NCBI GenBank assembly: GCA_964522515.1
Contig: CAZFWC010000008.1
Span: 1 to 28,797 of the forward strand
Direction: 5' to 3'
Length of the DNA stretch: 28,797 nucleotides
Origin: CAYNCE01 sp964522515
GTDB lineage: Bacteria > Patescibacteriota > Patescibacteriia > UBA2196
Position 1 is the first letter of the stretch. Every line of letters begins with the position of its first letter. The notes beneath the pieces were generated by a model. The model was not told where the DNA came from. It worked only from the letters and a program-made list of their open reading frames with translations, and ran no database searches. A program made the position numbers and the translations under genes. This document shows, piece after piece, positions 14,458 to 22,634 of this stretch.

Positions 14458-15192
14458 CTATCTAAATAAATTTCTTCTGGGGTTAAATTCAGTCCATTTT
14501 GAAAAACCAAACACTGTTGACGGAGCAATATTCATGAGTCCTTTATTTTTAATGAGTTCATACCAATTATCAACTTTCATATCATCTGCTGCTGTGCCAA
14601 GACAAAAATGTTTTATTTTTACATTCGTTGATACATTACCATTAGGCTTTTGAGATACACATTTATTGTCAAGATAAAGATATTCACCATAGCATTCTTT
14701 GCCAACGCGATATTCCATACCTTCTTGAATTTTAAACAATCTTGGGTGGTGACCTTCGACTTCATAATCCTCTGACTTATCTTTATAAATACAATAAGTT
14801 CTAAGTTTAAAACCAATGGCATCTGGGTTAGTGTTTATTATTTTTGCCAAACGTTTAAAATCTCTTGCTGTTAATCTTTCATCAGCGTCCAATATCAAGA
14901 CCATTTTGGTTGTAACAAAACTAAGCGCATAATTGCGCATATCCGCAAAATTGTTAAATTTTTTTTGGAATACACGCAAATGAGTATATTGTTGTTGAAA
15001 CTCTTGTAGTTTGTCCCAGGTGCTATCTACTGAACCAGTGTCAACAATAACAGCCTGTTCAACATAAGGTAGTGTAGAATGAATAAAATCTTCTATACCA
15101 CCTGCAGGATTATATATCTCATCACGCATAATTGTGCACAAACTGACATTATTTAATCTTTTTATGTTTTTTCGTTTAGCTATTTTAAACAT
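14458..15192 (-). CDS. Family 2 glycosyltransferase (WaaE/KdtX-like)
   Basis: 244 residues. SLCTIMRDE (about 17-25), QAVIVDTGSVDSTWDKL (about 46-62), the FADMRNYALS contact helix (about 82-91) and the metal-binding LDADERLTA (about 101-109) are characteristic of the short family 2 transferases used in surface-glycan synthesis. The acceptor is unknown. Its start overlaps the upstream membrane-protein stop by 8 bp. It has a strong Shine-Dalgarno, AAGGGAG, 7 nt from the ATG, unlike most genes here. By eye the base and codon use is less AT-extreme than that of neighbours. Together these hint that this gene pair was acquired separately. Confidence 0.9.
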   Translation of the reverse strand: MFKIAKRKNIKRLNNVSLCTIMRDEIYNPAGGIEDFIHSTLPYVEQAVIVDTGSVDSTWDKLQEFQQQYTHLRVFQKKFNNFADMRNYALSFVTTKMVLILDADERLTARDFKRLAKIINTNPDAIGFKLRTYCIYKDKSEDYEVEGHHPRLFKIQEGMEYRVGKECYGEYLYLDNKCVSQKPNGNVSTNVKIKHFCLGTAADDMKVDNWYELIKNKGLMNIAPSTVFGFSKWTEFNPRRNLFR

Positions 15193-15733
15193 TACTAAAC
15201 TCCCTTTTGTTTTTTTTAGTTCTTAATTCAAGAATTTTACCACCTATTATCAAATCAGAAACAAATGAAATTATTGTTCCGATAAAAACAATAAAAAGAT
15301 AATAATCAATCATTTTATATTGATTAAATATTAAAGGATCTGGTCCCCAATTATTATTGCGTGACACTAAAAGAATTAAATAATTAATCCCCATTATAAT
15401 TAAAGAAATTATTACGCCACGCCATAAACTTGGATAACCAGATGTTAATCTTAGTCCTTCTTTTATAATTATTGATAAAATAATTATAACTATTGCTGTC
15501 AATAATCCTACATTATAAAAATAATAAGACAAAACGCCAGCTCCACCAATAAAAAGATAGGTAAATCCTCTGCGTTGGCTTTGAAGACTTTTAAGCTCAT
15601 CATCTGGAATTTGAAGAATTTTAGATATAGAAGTATTAGTGTGTTTATTGTTATTTGTTTCATTTAAATCATTTCTTTTATGTCTTCCTCTTCCTTTGCG
15701 AGCGTGATTAATAAAAGTGTGTGTCATTGACAT
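15185..15733 (-). CDS. Multi-pass membrane protein, unknown function
   Basis: 182 residues. A basic, Asn/Thr-rich N-terminus (HARKGRGRHKRND) of about 57 residues is followed by roughly four hydrophobic helices: YLFIGGAGVLSYYFYNVGLL, LTAIVIIILSIII, GVIISLIIMGINYLILLV and YLFIVFIGTIISFVSDLII. I do not recognise the family. The start is fixed by a perfect AAGGAGG (15741-15747) 7 nt before the ATG at 15731-15733. It is co-transcribed with the overlapping glycosyltransferase, so a role in exporting or anchoring a glycan or lipid is a reasonable guess only. Its promoter is divergent from that of infB and shares the -35 site. Confidence 0.75.
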   Translation of the reverse strand: MSMTHTFINHARKGRGRHKRNDLNETNNNKHTNTSISKILQIPDDELKSLQSQRRGFTYLFIGGAGVLSYYFYNVGLLTAIVIIILSIIIKEGLRLTSGYPSLWRGVIISLIIMGINYLILLVSRNNNWGPDPLIFNQYKMIDYYLFIVFIGTIISFVSDLIIGGKILELRTKKNKREFSNV

Positions 15734-15740
15734 TTTACTA

Positions 15741-15747
15741 CCTCCTT
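15741..15747 (-). promoter_or_regulatory. Strong Shine-Dalgarno that fixes the membrane-protein start
   Basis: AAGGAGG on the minus strand, 7 nt before the ATG. Notable because most genes in the window lack a recognisable ribosome-binding site. Confidence 0.9.
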
Positions 15748-15807
15748 AATTTAATGAATTGTTTAATGTATTTAATGTAATTTAAGCCAATTATTTTTGA
15801 CTTCTCC

Positions 15808-15836
15808 AACTTAGCATACTTCCAAAAACTTGTCAA
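15808..15836 (-). promoter_or_regulatory. Promoter of the membrane protein-glycosyltransferase unit
   Basis: TTGACA (minus strand, 15831-15836), 17-nt spacer ending in TGC, then TAAGTT (15808-15813). A perfect -35 with an extended but weak -10. Predicted leader of about 68 nt. Confidence 0.65.
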
Positions 15837-15858
15837 GAATAAAAAAATAAGCTAAAAT
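15830..15858 (+). promoter_or_regulatory. Promoter of infB
   Basis: TTGTCA (15830-15835), exactly 17 nt, TAAAAT (15853-15858). Its -35 overlaps the opposite-strand -35 at 15831-15836. Predicted +1 near 15865, giving a leader of about 50 nt. Confidence 0.7.
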
Positions 15859-15886
15859 AAAAAGGAAATTTAAATTTTATTCCCTT

Positions 15887-15908
15887 AATTTCTAATTTCT
15901 TAATTTCT
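15887..15908. repeat. AATTTCT heptamer repeat in the infB leader
   Basis: AATTTCT at 15887-15893, 15894-15900 and 15902-15908 (one extra T before the last), ending 6 nt before the infB ATG where a ribosome-binding site would be expected. Confidence 0.75.
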
Positions 15909-15914
15909 TTTTTT

Positions 15915-18041
15915 ATGAACCTAACAGAACTAGCTCGACAAACTAAAATTCTAACACCAAAACTCAGGGAAATTTTACCTGAGCTTGGTTTTGATATTGG
16001 GAAAAAAGCAATTCAAGTTGATGATAAAATTGCGCGAAAAATTATTAATAAATTAAATGAACAAAATATTAGAGACAAATTTTTAAATGAAAAAAAAGAT
16101 CCTGTGGAAACAAACAAGAGCCTACCCGCCGTAGCCTTGGCGGAGGAGGGAGCGTCAAAGGACAATCAGAGAGAGCAGGCGGGAGTTTTAAAAATTGCAG
16201 AAAAAATTATAGTTAAAGATTTGGCGCAACAAATGAAAATACCTGTAACTAAATTAATTTTAGAATTAATGAAAAACGGAATAATGGCTTCATTAAATCA
16301 AAACATTGATTTTGAAACTGCCACAATTATTGCTGAAGATTTAGGATTTCAAGTTGAAAAAATTAAAGAAGAACAAATAGATTTAACTCAAGAAAAGAAA
16401 AAACGCGATGAATTTTTGCAAGATGATGAAAAAAATTTAATTTACAGACCACCAGTTGTAACAATAATGGGGCATGTTGACCACGGAAAAACAAAACTTT
16501 TAGACGCAATTCGTGAAACAAATGTTGCTGACAAAGAAGCTGGCGGAATTACTCAGCATATTGGAGCTTATCAAATTGAAAAAAATAATCAATTAATTAC
16601 TTTTATTGATACTCCTGGACACGAAGCATTTTCAGCAATGAGATCTCGCGGAGCTCAAATCGCAGATATTATAATTTTATTAATCGCCGCTGACGACGGA
16701 ATTCAACCGCAAACAATTGAATCAATTTCACACATTCGTTCAGCGAATTTACCATTTATTGTGGCAATAAATAAAATTGATCGTGAAGAAGCAAATGTTG
16801 ATAAAATAAAATCTGAATTAGCAGAATTAAATTTAACGCCAGAAGATTGGGGCGGGCAAACAATTTGCTCTGAAATATCTGCAAAAGAAAAAATTAATAT
16901 TGATAAACTTTTAGAAACACTACTTTTAATTTATGAAATGGAAAAAGAAAAAATTAAGGCAAATCCAAATCGTGAAGCAGTTGGAACAATTATTGAATCT
17001 CATTTAGACAAAGGCGAAGGACCTGTTGCAACTGTTTTAATTCAAACCGGGACTTTAAAAAAATCTGACACAGTTAAAATCGGAAGCGTGTTAGGTAAAA
17101 TTAAAATTATGAAAGATTGGCAAGAACATTTAGTTGAAAAAGCTTTGCCTTCAATGCCAGTTAAAATTGTTGGTTTACAATCTGTTCCAGAAGTTGGAGA
17201 AATTTTACAAGTTGTAACTAGCATTAAACATTTTAAAAAAGAACTTAAAAAAAAGAAAAATTATAAAACAGTTAGCACAGCCAAAACTTTACCAGAAACT
17301 AAAAACAATTCAAATTCAAATGAAGAAACTAACACGCCTGAAATTCAAAAAATAAATATTATTTTAAAAACAGATGTCTTAGGTTCGCAAGAAGCAATTT
17401 TAGAATCTCTAGAAACTTTGCAACAACCAGATATAATTTTAAATGTTGTTCAGTGCGGTTTAGGAAATATTACTGAAGTTGATATTGATCGCGCAATTAA
17501 ACAAAATGCTTTATTAATTGGTTTTAATATTAAGCCAACACAACAAGCAGAACTTTTGGCGCGTGATAAAAAAGTTGAGATTAAAATTTCAAAAATTATT
17601 TATGAACTTTTAGATTTTTTAAAAGAAAAAATAAATGAAATAATTGAACCAGAAATTAAAACAGAAATTATTGGTAAAGTTAAAGTGCTTAAAATTTTTA
17701 GAACAGAAAAAAATGCGCAAATTATTGGTTGTAAAATTATTAGTGGAAAAATAGAAAAAGCTCCATCTGACTTAAAAAATTCACCCAGTGAAATGCAAAG
17801 CAATTTTTCTAAAAGAAAAATTATTTCACAGGGTAATCAAACGCAAATAAAATTAAAAATTTATCGTAATGATGAATTTCTTAAACAAGCAGATTTAACA
17901 GAACTGCAATCTGCAAAACAAGAAGTTAATGAAGTTTTTGAAAATCAAGAAGCTGGAATTAAAATTTCTGGTTTTAATCAAGTTCAAGAAAATGATATTA
18001 TTGAAGTAATTAAAGAAGAAAAAATTTCTCGGCAGATTTAA
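15915..18041 (+). CDS. infB: Translation initiation factor IF-2
   Basis: The GTPase that delivers initiator tRNA to the ribosome. 708 residues, on the short side for IF-2. It carries an N-terminal IF2_N-like segment (NLTELARQTKILTPKLREIL), a second one near 100-150, and then the G domain: GHVDHGKT (186-193), G-I-T at 211-213, DTPGH (232-236), NKID (286-289) and SAKEK. Domains II to IV follow to the C-terminal FRNDEF-like strand (KIYRNDEFLKQADL). A family C palindrome is inserted in frame at about residues 67-90 (SLPAVALAEEGASKDN), in the linker between the N-terminal domains, where it should be tolerated. There is no Shine-Dalgarno; the leader has AATTTCT repeats instead. rmuC follows after 4 nt. 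Confidence 0.97.
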   Translation: MNLTELARQTKILTPKLREILPELGFDIGKKAIQVDDKIARKIINKLNEQNIRDKFLNEKKDPVETNKSLPAVALAEEGASKDNQREQAGVLKIAEKIIVKDLAQQMKIPVTKLILELMKNGIMASLNQNIDFETATIIAEDLGFQVEKIKEEQIDLTQEKKKRDEFLQDDEKNLIYRPPVVTIMGHVDHGKTKLLDAIRETNVADKEAGGITQHIGAYQIEKNNQLITFIDTPGHEAFSAMRSRGAQIADIIILLIAADDGIQPQTIESISHIRSANLPFIVAINKIDREEANVDKIKSELAELNLTPEDWGGQTICSEISAKEKINIDKLLETLLLIYEMEKEKIKANPNREAVGTIIESHLDKGEGPVATVLIQTGTLKKSDTVKIGSVLGKIKIMKDWQEHLVEKALPSMPVKIVGLQSVPEVGEILQVVTSIKHFKKELKKKKNYKTVSTAKTLPETKNNSNSNEETNTPEIQKINIILKTDVLGSQEAILESLETLQQPDIILNVVQCGLGNITEVDIDRAIKQNALLIGFNIKPTQQAELLARDKKVEIKISKIIYELLDFLKEKINEIIEPEIKTEIIGKVKVLKIFRTEKNAQIIGCKIISGKIEKAPSDLKNSPSEMQSNFSKRKIISQGNQTQIKLKIYRNDEFLKQADLTELQSAKQEVNEVFENQEAGIKISGFNQVQENDIIEVIKEEKISRQI
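16119..16184. repeat. Palindromic element family C, copy 2 (in infB)
   Basis: CCCGCC (16125-16130) pairs with GGCGGG (16178-16183) as an outer stem. Inside, CCGCCGTAGCC / GGCGGAGGAGGG forms a second. GC-rich compared with flanking DNA. Read in frame through infB as LPAVALAEEGASKDNQREQAG. Confidence 0.75.
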
Positions 18042-18045
18042 TTTT

Positions 18046-19122
18046 ATGTCAACACTAATCCAAATATTTTTTTTAATCACAATAATTTTAGGCTTTGGCT
18101 TAATAATTTTTTTAATTCTTAAAAAACAAAAAAAAGATCCTGAACAAGATGACAAATTAAAAAAAATGCAGGAAGAAATGCAAAATATTAAAGGAGAGTT
18201 AAAAAATAGTTTAGAAAAAAATTTAGATTTTATTCAAAAACAATCATCTGATACTGCAAATATTTTGCAAAAACAATCATCTGAAACTTCAAAAATAATT
18301 CAAAATGTAACTTCAAAATTGGAAAAATTAGAATCAACAAACAAACAAGTTGTAGATTTTACTGGCCAGCTTAAAAATTTAGAACAAGTTTTAACAAATT
18401 CAAAAAACAGAGGTAGTTTAGGCGAAGCTGGTTTAGAAATGATTTTAAGTAATATTTTGCCTCCTGGAAGTTACACAATGCAATATCATTTTAAAAATAA
18501 TGAAGCAGTTGATGCTGTAGTTCATATTAAAGATAAAATTTTGCCAGTTGACGCAAAGTTTTCATTGGAAAATTACAAAAGAATTATTGCTGAAAAAGAC
18601 GCAACTAAAAAAATTGAGCTTGAAAAAAGTTTTAAAAACGATTTAAAAAAACGAATTGACGAAACAGCAAAATATATTCGCCCAAATGAAGACACACTTG
18701 AATTTGCTTTTATGTTTATTCCAGCTGAAGGAATTTATTATGATTTATTAGTGAACGAAATTGGCGCGGTTAAAGTCAACACTCGCAGTTTAATTGACTA
18801 CGCTTTTAATGAAAAAAAAGTAATTATTGTTTCACCAACAACTTTTGCAGCTTATTTGCAAACAGTTTTGCAAGGTTTAAAAGCTTTGCAAATTGAAGAA
18901 TCTGCTAAAGATATTAAAAAAAATGTTGAGAAATTAAGCAGTCACATTTTAAATTTTGAAGATTATATGAAAAGATTGGGAAATAATTTGGGAACAACTG
19001 TAAATATGTATAATTCAGCTTACAAAGAATTAAATAAAATTGATAAAGATGTTGTAAAAATTACACAAGGTGAGAAAAAAATTGAGCCAGTTTTGATTGA
19101 TAAACCCAATTTGAATGAATAA
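18046..19122 (+). CDS. rmuC: RmuC-family DNA recombination protein
   Basis: 358 residues. One N-terminal membrane anchor (about 4-25, IQIFFLITIILGFGLIIFLI), a coiled-coil region rich in Lys, Glu and Gln (about 35-120) with repeated KQSSDTANILQ / KQSSETSKIIQ, then the RmuC domain starting GSLGEAGLEMIL (about 123). It contains LPVDAKFSLENYKRI and IVSPTTFAAYLQTV, which are typical. RmuC proteins are thought to be nuclease-like and to limit DNA rearrangements at inverted repeats, which is noteworthy in this palindrome-rich genome. That link is inference. The start is 4 nt after infB, so it is co-transcribed. An intrinsic terminator follows. Confidence 0.92.
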   Translation: MSTLIQIFFLITIILGFGLIIFLILKKQKKDPEQDDKLKKMQEEMQNIKGELKNSLEKNLDFIQKQSSDTANILQKQSSETSKIIQNVTSKLEKLESTNKQVVDFTGQLKNLEQVLTNSKNRGSLGEAGLEMILSNILPPGSYTMQYHFKNNEAVDAVVHIKDKILPVDAKFSLENYKRIIAEKDATKKIELEKSFKNDLKKRIDETAKYIRPNEDTLEFAFMFIPAEGIYYDLLVNEIGAVKVNTRSLIDYAFNEKKVIIVSPTTFAAYLQTVLQGLKALQIEESAKDIKKNVEKLSSHILNFEDYMKRLGNNLGTTVNMYNSAYKELNKIDKDVVKITQGEKKIEPVLIDKPNLNE

Positions 19123-19141
19123 AATATAAAATAAAAAAAAC

Positions 19142-19173
19142 AACCCTTAACAAAAATTTTGCTAAGGGTTTTT
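19142..19173 (+). terminator. Terminator after infB-rmuC
   Basis: AACCCTTA (19142-19149) and TAAGGGTT (19163-19170) form the stem, with CAAAA/TTTTG pairs inside, followed by a T-run. It lies 20 nt after the rmuC stop. Confidence 0.9.
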
Positions 19174-19188
19174 AAATTTAAAAAATCG

Positions 19189-19197
19189 TGATAAAGT
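19189..19197 (+). promoter_or_regulatory. Extended -10 of the leaderless helicase gene
   Basis: TGATAAAGT ends exactly six bases before the GTG at 19204. This predicts transcription starting at the G of the start codon and supports GTG as the true start. Confidence 0.6.
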
Positions 19198-19203
19198 AAA
19201 AGC

Positions 19204-22200
19204 GTGAAACAAAAAAAAACAAAACTTAACCCACAACAAAAACAAGCCGTGGAAAATACTAACGGTCCGCTTTTAATTGTTGCTGGAGCAGGCACAGGAA
19301 AAACCACAGTAATCACAGAAAAAATTTCGTATTTAATTAATGAAAAAAAAATTAAAGCTGACGAAATTTTAGCTTTAACTTTTACTGACAAAGCTGCAGG
19401 AGAAATGGAAGAACGCGTAGACAAACTTTTGCCTTACGGTTTTGTTGATTTGTGGATAATGACTTTTCACGCTTTTTGCGAACGAATTTTAAAACAACAC
19501 GGTTTAGATATTGGAATTTCAAATGATTTTAAATTATTAAACCAAACAGAACAGTGGATGTTAGCGCGACAAAATTTAGATAAATTTAATTTAAATTATT
19601 ATCGTCCTTTAGGAAATCCAACAAAATTTATTCACGCTTTAATAAATCATTTTTCAAGATGCAAAGATGAAGAAATTTGGCCACAAGATTATTTAAAATA
19701 TGCTGAAAAATTAAAAATAAATTTAGACTCAATGGAAAGCACAGGAGGAAAAGGGAAAAAACAAGAATCACCAGAAAGCGCGGATGAAACAGATCGCTTA
19801 GAAGAAATCGCAAACGCTTTTCACATTTACCAACAACTACTTTTAGATAATCAAAGTTTGGATTTTGGAGATTTAATAAATTATACTTTAAAACTTTTTC
19901 AAGAACGACCAAATATTTTGCAAAAATATCAAAAACAATTTAAATATGTTTTAGTAGATGAATTTCAAGATACAAATTGGGCGCAGTATAAATTAATTAA
20001 ATTATTAGTTAATAAAAATCAAAATTTAACAGTTGTGGGAGACGACGACCAATCAATTTATAAATTTCGGGGAGCAAGTGTTTCAAATATTTTACAATTT
20101 AAAGACGACTTTCTAAAATCAAAAGAAATTTGCTTAAATCAAAATTACAGATCTTCACAAAATATTTTAGATTTGGCTTATAATTTTATTCAATTAAATA
20201 ATCCTGAAAGATTAGAAGTAAAACTCACAAAAATACAAAAATATAAAAACACAAAGACACTTTCTAAAAAATTAACATCGCAAACAAAAGAAAAGGGAAT
20301 AATTGAACACTTACATTTTAATTCCGAATCTGAAGAAGTAGAAGGTGTTGTAAATAAAATTTTAGATTTACATAATAAACAAAACAATAAAAACACAATA
20401 TTAAATAAAACAAAAAAACAAGAAAGCTTGTCCGCCGAAGCTGTGACCTCTAGTGTTGAAGCGAAGGAGGATAAGCCTTCTTGGAACGATTTTGCAATTT
20501 TGGTTCGCGCAAATAATCAAGCTGAAAGTTTTCTCAACGGCTTGAAAAATGCAGAAATTCCTTTTAATTTTGTAGCATCAAAAGGACTTTATTCTAAAGA
20601 AATAATAATGGATATTTTGGCTTATCTAAAACTTTTGGATAATTACCACGAATCTTTAGCAATGTGGCGTGTGCTTAATTTCCCAATGATAACTATTAAA
20701 ATAGAAGATTTAATGGAAATTGCGCGATTCAGCAAAAGAAAAACTTTGTCTTTGTTTGAAGCTTGTCAAAAAATTAATACAATAAAAAATTTAGAACAAG
20801 AAACTGAACGAAAAATAAATAAAATTTTAAATTTTATTTCAGCGCACACAAAATTAGCAAAAGAAAAAAACACAAAAGCAATTGTGTTAAAATTTTTACA
20901 AGATTTTAATTTTCAACAATTTTTATTAAATCAAAACAATGAAAAAGATTTTATTTATATAAATCAGTTAATTAAAAAAATAGACGAGTTTGAAAAAAGC
21001 TTTGATGACAAATCAATTAAAAATTTTATGCGTTTAACAGAGCTTGAATTAGAATCAGGTGAACAAGGAGATTTGTCAAAAGAATTACAAGAAGGTCCTG
21101 AATCTGTTAAAATAATGACAATTCATTCTGCAAAAGGTTTAGAATTCAAATATGTTTTTATTGTTAATTTAGTTGACAAAAGATTTCCTTCAACCAACCG
21201 CGAAGACCCAATTCAGTTGCCAGATGAATTAGTAAAAGAAATTATTCCAACTGGCGATATTCATTTGCAAGAAGAACGCAGATTATTTTATGTTGCGGTA
21301 ACCCGCGCAAAACAAGGATTGTTTTTTACTTCAGCAGATGATTACGGCGGATCAAGAAAGAAAAAACTATCTAGATTTTTGTATGAAACTAATTTACAAT
21401 CAACAATCAACAATCAACAATCAACAAAAAAATCAAATAAAAATAATTACGGATTACGGATTACGGATTACGGATTACAAAAAAATAATTTACTCGTTAC
21501 TGATTATTTATTACCAATTACATTTTCCTATTCTCAACTTAAAGCTTATGAAACTTGTCCGTATCAATATTATTTATCATTTATTTTAAAAATTCCAATC
21601 ACTGGAAAAGCTGTATTTAGTTTTGGAAAAACAATGCACTCTACTCTACAAAAATTTTTCTTGTTAATTAAAGAAAAAGAAAATTCAAATCAAATAAATT
21701 TATTTAATTCTACAAAATCACAAGACAAAAATTCCAACAAAAAAATTCCTTCATTAGAAATTCTTTTAGATATTTATAAAAATTCTTGGATTGATGATTG
21801 GTACGAATCAAAAGATCAAAAAGAAAAATATAAAAAACAAGGTGAAAAATCTTTAAAAAATTTATACGAGCAAATTAAAAACAACCCACCACAAGTTTTA
21901 GAATTAGAAAAAGGATTTAATTTTAAGATTAAAGATTATACAATTAAAGGTGTAATTGATCGAGTAGATATTTTAAAAAATTCGCAAAATTCGCAGTCCA
22001 AAGGACATTTGCATAATTCGCAATTAGTAGAAATAATAGATTACAAAACTGGTTCTCCTAAAATTTTAAAAAAAATAGAAAAAGATCAATTATTAATTTA
22101 CCAAATCGCTGCACAAACAATTTTTAATTGGAAAATTGAAAAATTAACTTTTTATTATTTAAATAATAATTCTGCTGTTTCTTTTTTAGGAACTGATCAA

Positions 22201-22332
22201 GAAATTGAAAAACAAAAAATAAAAATTTTAGATTTAATTAATAAAATTAAAGCTAAAAATTTTACAGCAACTCCTAGCCAATTTAAATGTAAATTTTGTG
22301 ACTTTAATTCAATATGCCGTTTTCAACAATAA
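19204..22332 (+). CDS. UvrD/PcrA-type helicase fused to a RecB/Cas4-like nuclease
   Basis: 1042 residues. SF1A helicase motifs: I AGAGTGKTT (27-35), Ia LTFTDKAAGEMEE, II VDEFQDTN (about 251), III VVGDDDQSIYKFRGA (about 277), V IMTIHSAKGLEF (about 636) and VI RRLFYVAVTRAKQG (about 691). A C-terminal PD-(D/E)XK nuclease (about 770-1042) has YSQLKAYETCPYQYYLS, GVIDRVDIL and EIIDYKTG. It ends in CKFCDFNSICRF, giving with the earlier Cys the four-cysteine pattern of AddB/Cas4 iron-sulfur nucleases. The layout resembles AdnA/AdnB-type end-resection enzymes, so a role in double-strand-break processing is likely. Start is GTG with an extended -10 six bases upstream. Insertions: family C (about 405-425), heptamer repeats (about 731-758) and a small palindrome in the nuclease domain (about 931-938). 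Overlaps the next gene by 19 bp. Confidence 0.93.
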   Translation: MKQKKTKLNPQQKQAVENTNGPLLIVAGAGTGKTTVITEKISYLINEKKIKADEILALTFTDKAAGEMEERVDKLLPYGFVDLWIMTFHAFCERILKQHGLDIGISNDFKLLNQTEQWMLARQNLDKFNLNYYRPLGNPTKFIHALINHFSRCKDEEIWPQDYLKYAEKLKINLDSMESTGGKGKKQESPESADETDRLEEIANAFHIYQQLLLDNQSLDFGDLINYTLKLFQERPNILQKYQKQFKYVLVDEFQDTNWAQYKLIKLLVNKNQNLTVVGDDDQSIYKFRGASVSNILQFKDDFLKSKEICLNQNYRSSQNILDLAYNFIQLNNPERLEVKLTKIQKYKNTKTLSKKLTSQTKEKGIIEHLHFNSESEEVEGVVNKILDLHNKQNNKNTILNKTKKQESLSAEAVTSSVEAKEDKPSWNDFAILVRANNQAESFLNGLKNAEIPFNFVASKGLYSKEIIMDILAYLKLLDNYHESLAMWRVLNFPMITIKIEDLMEIARFSKRKTLSLFEACQKINTIKNLEQETERKINKILNFISAHTKLAKEKNTKAIVLKFLQDFNFQQFLLNQNNEKDFIYINQLIKKIDEFEKSFDDKSIKNFMRLTELELESGEQGDLSKELQEGPESVKIMTIHSAKGLEFKYVFIVNLVDKRFPSTNREDPIQLPDELVKEIIPTGDIHLQEERRLFYVAVTRAKQGLFFTSADDYGGSRKKKLSRFLYETNLQSTINNQQSTKKSNKNNYGLRITDYGLQKNNLLVTDYLLPITFSYSQLKAYETCPYQYYLSFILKIPITGKAVFSFGKTMHSTLQKFFLLIKEKENSNQINLFNSTKSQDKNSNKKIPSLEILLDIYKNSWIDDWYESKDQKEKYKKQGEKSLKNLYEQIKNNPPQVLELEKGFNFKIKDYTIKGVIDRVDILKNSQNSQSKGHLHNSQLVEIIDYKTGSPKILKKIEKDQLLIYQIAAQTIFNWKIEKLTFYYLNNNSAVSFLGTDQEIEKQKIKILDLINKIKAKNFTATPSQFKCKFCDFNSICRFQQ
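20424..20478. repeat. Palindromic element family C, copy 3 (in helicase gene)
   Basis: TTGTCCGCCGAAGCT and AAGCGAAGGAGGATAA form the arms around about 17 nt. Read in frame as SLSAEAVTSSVEAKEDKPS, between helicase segments where length varies in the family. Confidence 0.8.
21396..21423. repeat. Heptamer repeat ACAATCA x4 (coding)
   Basis: Four perfect copies in the linker between the helicase and nuclease domains, encoding QSTINNQQST. Only 22 nt from another heptamer array of different sequence. Confidence 0.95.
21446..21478. repeat. Heptamer repeat ATTACGG x4.7 (coding)
   Basis: Four perfect copies plus ATTAC in the same linker, encoding YGLRITDYGLQ. Because 7 is not a multiple of 3, gain or loss of one unit would shift the frame. 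Confidence 0.95.
21995..22020. repeat. Small palindrome GTCCAAAGGAC inside the nuclease domain
   Basis: GCAGTCC-AAA-GGACATTTGC, an imperfect hairpin between direct copies of AATTCGCA. Read in frame as SQSKGHLHNS, between the two catalytic-strand motifs GVIDRVDIL and EIIDYKTG. Confidence 0.55.
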
Positions 22333-22610
22333 GCAATATTTTAAATAAAAATTTGCAAAAAAAATCTGGTTTAGCTAAACAAATTCAGGCAACTTTAGTT
22401 TGTGAAGAATTTGATAAAATAATTAAAGAAAAATGGGGCGATAAAATAATTAACAAAATTAAAGCAATGTATTTTAAAGATAATATTTTAACAATCGCTT
22501 CCTTGTCTTCTGTTGCGTCGCAGGAAATAAAACTGCACGAAAAAAAAATTTTAGAAACAATTAATTTAAAATTTGAAAATATTGTTGAGAAAATTAGATA
22601 TTTGATTTAA
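22314..22610 (+). CDS. DUF721/DciA-like protein
   Basis: 98 residues. The pattern SGLAKQIQATLVCEEFDKIIKEKWG, then YFKDNILTIASLSSVASQEIKLHEKKILETIN, matches the DUF721 fold of DciA, the replicative-helicase loader or operator widespread in bacteria lacking DnaC/DnaI. It is short, essentially the KH-like core only. It starts inside the last codons of the helicase gene (19-bp overlap in another frame), so translational coupling is likely. Convergent with comF. Family assignment by eye, moderately sure; the role is from family knowledge. Confidence 0.7.
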   Translation: MPFSTISNILNKNLQKKSGLAKQIQATLVCEEFDKIIKEKWGDKIINKIKAMYFKDNILTIASLSSVASQEIKLHEKKILETINLKFENIVEKIRYLI

Positions 22611-22634
22611 TAAAAATATTAACCCCCTCTAACT

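Noticed and set aside
15132..15145. TTGTGCACAA in the glycosyltransferase gene as another member of the TGTGCACA set
   Set aside because: It falls in codons of the conserved SLCTIM segment and is explained by coding.
7419..18041. Recoding of TGA (genetic code 25, as in Gracilibacteria)
   Set aside because: All major proteins are full length without in-frame TGA, and the checked stops are TAA or TAG with normal protein ends.
21396..21478. CRISPR-like array from the direct repeats
   Set aside because: The units are 7 nt, contiguous and without spacers; no cas genes are present. The Cas4-like nuclease domain belongs to a UvrD-type fusion.
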